From Armatimonadia bacterium (GTDB lineage Bacteria > Armatimonadota > Zipacnadia > Zipacnadales > JABUFB01): a stretch of 64,000 nt of DNA. Position 1 is the first letter of the stretch. The number at the start of each line of letters is the position of its first letter. Location: contig JBDKVB010000053.1 of NCBI GenBank assembly GCA_039679385.1, positions 24,586 to 88,585 on the forward strand, in the 5' to 3' direction. The notes under the pieces are model-generated. The model was not told the origin of the DNA, did not search any database, and worked only from the letters and a program-made list of their open reading frames with translations. A program made the translations under genes and the position numbers. Shown piece by piece: positions 62,350-64,000 of this stretch.

Positions 62350-63445
62350 GTATGGCGGCGTCATGGGTGAGCCCGAGGCCCGGTCCGTTCGGGACCGCGA
62401 CCTCTCCATTGAGGACCTGCATTGAGGGCTCGCAGGGCACGGGCCGGCCGACCTGCGCTGCGTTGTACTCGTGGTAGGGCCCCGCGTTTGGGATGCAGGG
62501 AACGAAGTGCAGCAGCGTTACCCAGTTGGCGTCAGACCGCGGGCTGTGAGGGGTCACCGGCATCCCGCTACCGGCGGCGAGTTCAGCCACTCGAAGGGTA
62601 CGCAGGAATCCGCCGTCGTAGTCGAGGTCGGGCTGTAGAATGTCCACGACGTGATGGCTGACCATGTCCTTGAAGCGATACCACCCGGAGTCCTGCTCAC
62701 CACCGGCGACAGGCACCCGCAGAGCCTGCGTGACGTGCTGAGTCTGGCTGTAGGCCTCCCAGGGGCAGGGCTCCTCGAACATAACCACGCCATAGTCCTC
62801 CAGCATCTGACCAATCGCCACGGCATGGGCCGCATCGTAGGAACCGTTGGCGTCGGCGTAGAGGGTGAAATCGTCGCCGAAGGTGCCTCGGGCGAGCTTG
62901 ATCAGCTCCTCGCTTCGTCCGGGCGAAGCGTCGGCGTTGTCGCTCATGCGTCCGCCGATCTTCACTTTGACGGCGCGAGCCCCGGTCGCCGCCACGCGCT
63001 CCTCCAGCCACGCCACCTCCTCTAGTGGGGTCGTGTCGCGCCTCATGCTGGACAGGTACACGGGAACGGTGTCGCGTCGCTGGCCACCGAGGAGTTGCCA
63101 GACCGGCTTCCCGGCGATCCGACCCAGCAAGTCCATCACCGCGAAGTCGATCCAGCCGACGCAGCACCAGAAGGCGATCCCCGCGAGCTTGTAGTTGGAC
63201 TGGTGGAGGTACACGCCCTCAACCAGATGCGCGAGGGAGCGTGCGTCCTTGCGGATGAAGTAGGGGGCCACCCGCTGCTGGAAGAGGGGGTAGAGGTAGT
63301 CGAGGCGCTCACTGGCCGGTGCGAGGCCCTCGGCTCCATCAGTCGAGCGCACCCGGACAAATCGGCTGCCCTTGCCGCGCAGGGCCTCAATCGACTCGAG
63401 GATGACGGGATCGGGAAGGTCGCTGAGCAGAGGATGCGAGGACAT
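62327..63445 (-). CDS. Enolase-superfamily (mandelate racemase/muconate-lactonizing type) enzyme
   Basis: This is a metal-dependent abstraction enzyme, here 372 aa, likely a sugar-acid dehydratase or racemase. The N-terminal capping domain is followed by a TIM barrel with AVKVKIGG (K160/K162), metal ligands D198 in YADANGSYD, E224 in FEEPCPW and E250 in AGGEQDS, and H300 in TPHSPRSD as a possible general base. The layout matches the mandelate-racemase subgroup, where many members dehydrate aldonates. AGGAG lies 11 bases ahead of ATG 63445. It follows a sugar epimerase gene (gap 81 bases, holding a 10-bp hairpin), which supports sugar-acid metabolism. Confidence 0.88.
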   Translation of the reverse strand: MSSHPLLSDLPDPVILESIEALRGKGSRFVRVRSTDGAEGLAPASERLDYLYPLFQQRVAPYFIRKDARSLAHLVEGVYLHQSNYKLAGIAFWCCVGWIDFAVMDLLGRIAGKPVWQLLGGQRRDTVPVYLSSMRRDTTPLEEVAWLEERVAATGARAVKVKIGGRMSDNADASPGRSEELIKLARGTFGDDFTLYADANGSYDAAHAVAIGQMLEDYGVVMFEEPCPWEAYSQTQHVTQALRVPVAGGEQDSGWYRFKDMVSHHVVDILQPDLDYDGGFLRTLRVAELAAGSGMPVTPHSPRSDANWVTLLHFVPCIPNAGPYHEYNAAQVGRPVPCEPSMQVLNGEVAVPNGPGLGLTHDAAILKALEAY

Positions 63446-63470
63446 GGCAGGCCAGTCTCCTCACCTGAGA

Positions 63471-63502
63471 CGGCAGAGCGACCTCCGAAAGCCGCTCTGC
63501 CG
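63471..63502 (-). promoter_or_regulatory. Hairpin between epimerase and dehydratase genes
   Basis: CGGCAGAGCG (63471-63480) pairs with CGCTCTGCCG (63493-63502) around a 12-base loop. No U tract follows on the minus strand, so it may stabilise the upstream transcript end or modulate read-through. Confidence 0.45.
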
Positions 63503-63526
63503 CCTTACATGTCACCGGTGTCAGTT

Positions 63527-64000
63527 CTACCCAAGCAGGAACGGGCTCAGGTACTTCTTGGAGAGCAGCAGCATCTTCTCGCGCAACGGAGCACGCGACC
63601 ACTTCGGACCGTGTGGCTCGCAGGACAGGTAGCCACGGAAGTCGGCCTCGTACAGGAAGGCCATGACCTTTCCCCACTCGATGTCGCCCATGCCGGCAGC
63701 CGGCTGGGACACGAGTTCGTCATCCATGTACACGTGCTCTTTGATGTGCATGTAGCCGATCTTGTCGGAATGATCGCGCATGATCTTCAGGTAGTCATGC
63801 CCGCGGTGGCACCAGTTGGCCGGGTCGAACTTCATGTACACGTTCGGCAGGTGCTCCCAGACAGCTTCGTAAGCCTCGATCGTGGTGAAGAAGCTGTTGC
63901 CGTGGACCGCGTAGAACGCGGGGACGATCCCGAGCTTCTCGATCTTCTCGATGATCGGCGGGAAGACCTTGAGGAACTCCTCGACCTTCTGCTCCAGCGG
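63527..64000 (-). CDS. Sugar phosphate isomerase/epimerase-like protein, truncated at the window edge
   Basis: The minus-strand frame is open from the stop at 63527 to the end of the window, giving 157 C-terminal residues; the start lies beyond. VYMKFDPANWCHRG (Asp/His near a strand end), IGYMHIKEHVY (His) and YLSCEPHGPKW (Glu) match the xylose-isomerase-like/AP-endonuclease-2 superfamily. The upstream part (IEKIEKLGIVPAFYAVHGNSFF in outline) fits the preceding barrel strand with another His. It is third in the window from this superfamily and lies directly upstream of the dehydratase, presumably in one operon. Confidence 0.82.
   Translation of the reverse strand, partial: PLEQKVEEFLKVFPPIIEKIEKLGIVPAFYAVHGNSFFTTIEAYEAVWEHLPNVYMKFDPANWCHRGHDYLKIMRDHSDKIGYMHIKEHVYMDDELVSQPAAGMGDIEWGKVMAFLYEADFRGYLSCEPHGPKWSRAPLREKMLLLSKKYLSPFLLG

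Noticed and set aside
1..64000. tRNA, rRNA, CRISPR array, IS element or prophage
   Set aside because: No T-loop-like GTTCRA pattern in gaps, no spaced direct repeats, no transposase or integrase frame was found by eye.

Overview
The window is 64 kb of G+C-rich bacterial chromosome. Genes are densely packed, start sites usually carry Shine-Dalgarno sequences, and several promoters fit the housekeeping sigma-70 pattern. The lineage is inferred, not shown. The mix of a DUF6785-type membrane protein, very large secreted heparinase-like and glycosidase-like proteins, many TIM-barrel sugar isomerases/epimerases, RNase J and a predicted outer-membrane beta-barrel fits a diderm, polysaccharide-degrading bacterium such as Armatimonadota. 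Planctomycetota, Hydrogenedentota or Lentisphaerota are alternatives. I found no IS element, prophage, CRISPR array, tRNA or rRNA, so this looks like stable chromosome rather than a mobile island.

Layout. 0-15 kb (+ strand): end of a DUF4349 membrane protein, recJ behind a textbook promoter, a sugar nucleotidyltransferase, a class V aminotransferase, serA, surE, a radical SAM protein, a coiled-coil protein, pyrG, a PcrA/UvrD helicase and a DUF6785 membrane protein. 15-20 kb (+): a lipoprotein under a promoter with a dyad across its -10, a tiny basic ORF, a sugar-kinase-like ATPase, two tandem SIS paralogues and an L-rhamnose isomerase. 20-27 kb (-): two giant secreted proteins (heparinase II/III-like; LamG plus GH42-like). 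27-34.5 kb (+): rpsO, pnp, dapA, family 4 uracil-DNA glycosylase, RNase J and an Ig-like lipoprotein. 34.6-43.4 kb (-): a ketosynthase, a catalytically dead ketosynthase-like partner and 2-oxoacid dehydrogenase E1 alpha and beta; then a GNAT enzyme, polysaccharide deacetylase, queH, a dual-specificity phosphatase and a DUF4432 protein. 43.6-62.3 kb (+): an oxidoreductase, a secreted protein, an orphan OmpR-family regulator, a repeat-built beta-barrel protein, a Cys-rich protein, a sugar-acid module (two epimerases, glycerate kinase, cyclophilin-like protein, xylulokinase), rplY-pth, a membrane-anchored protein and a 1337-residue glycosidase-like protein. 62.3-64 kb (-): an enolase-superfamily dehydratase and a truncated epimerase.

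How it fits together. Secreted enzymes would cut plant- or algal-type polymers outside the inner membrane. Rhamnose isomerase, xylulokinase, glycerate kinase, the dehydratase and the epimerases would process the released sugars and sugar acids. The core genes (recJ, pyrG, pcrA, rpsO-pnp, rnj, rplY-pth) supply DNA repair, nucleotide synthesis, RNA decay and translation.

The least ordinary parts are the four-gene operon pairing an active ketosynthase with a Cys-to-Gly, HGTGT-less partner and a 2-oxoacid dehydrogenase E1; the repeat-built beta-barrel protein beside an orphan response regulator; and the tandem SIS pair beside a BadF-type kinase. None of these is proven to be a new system; each is an inference from sequence.
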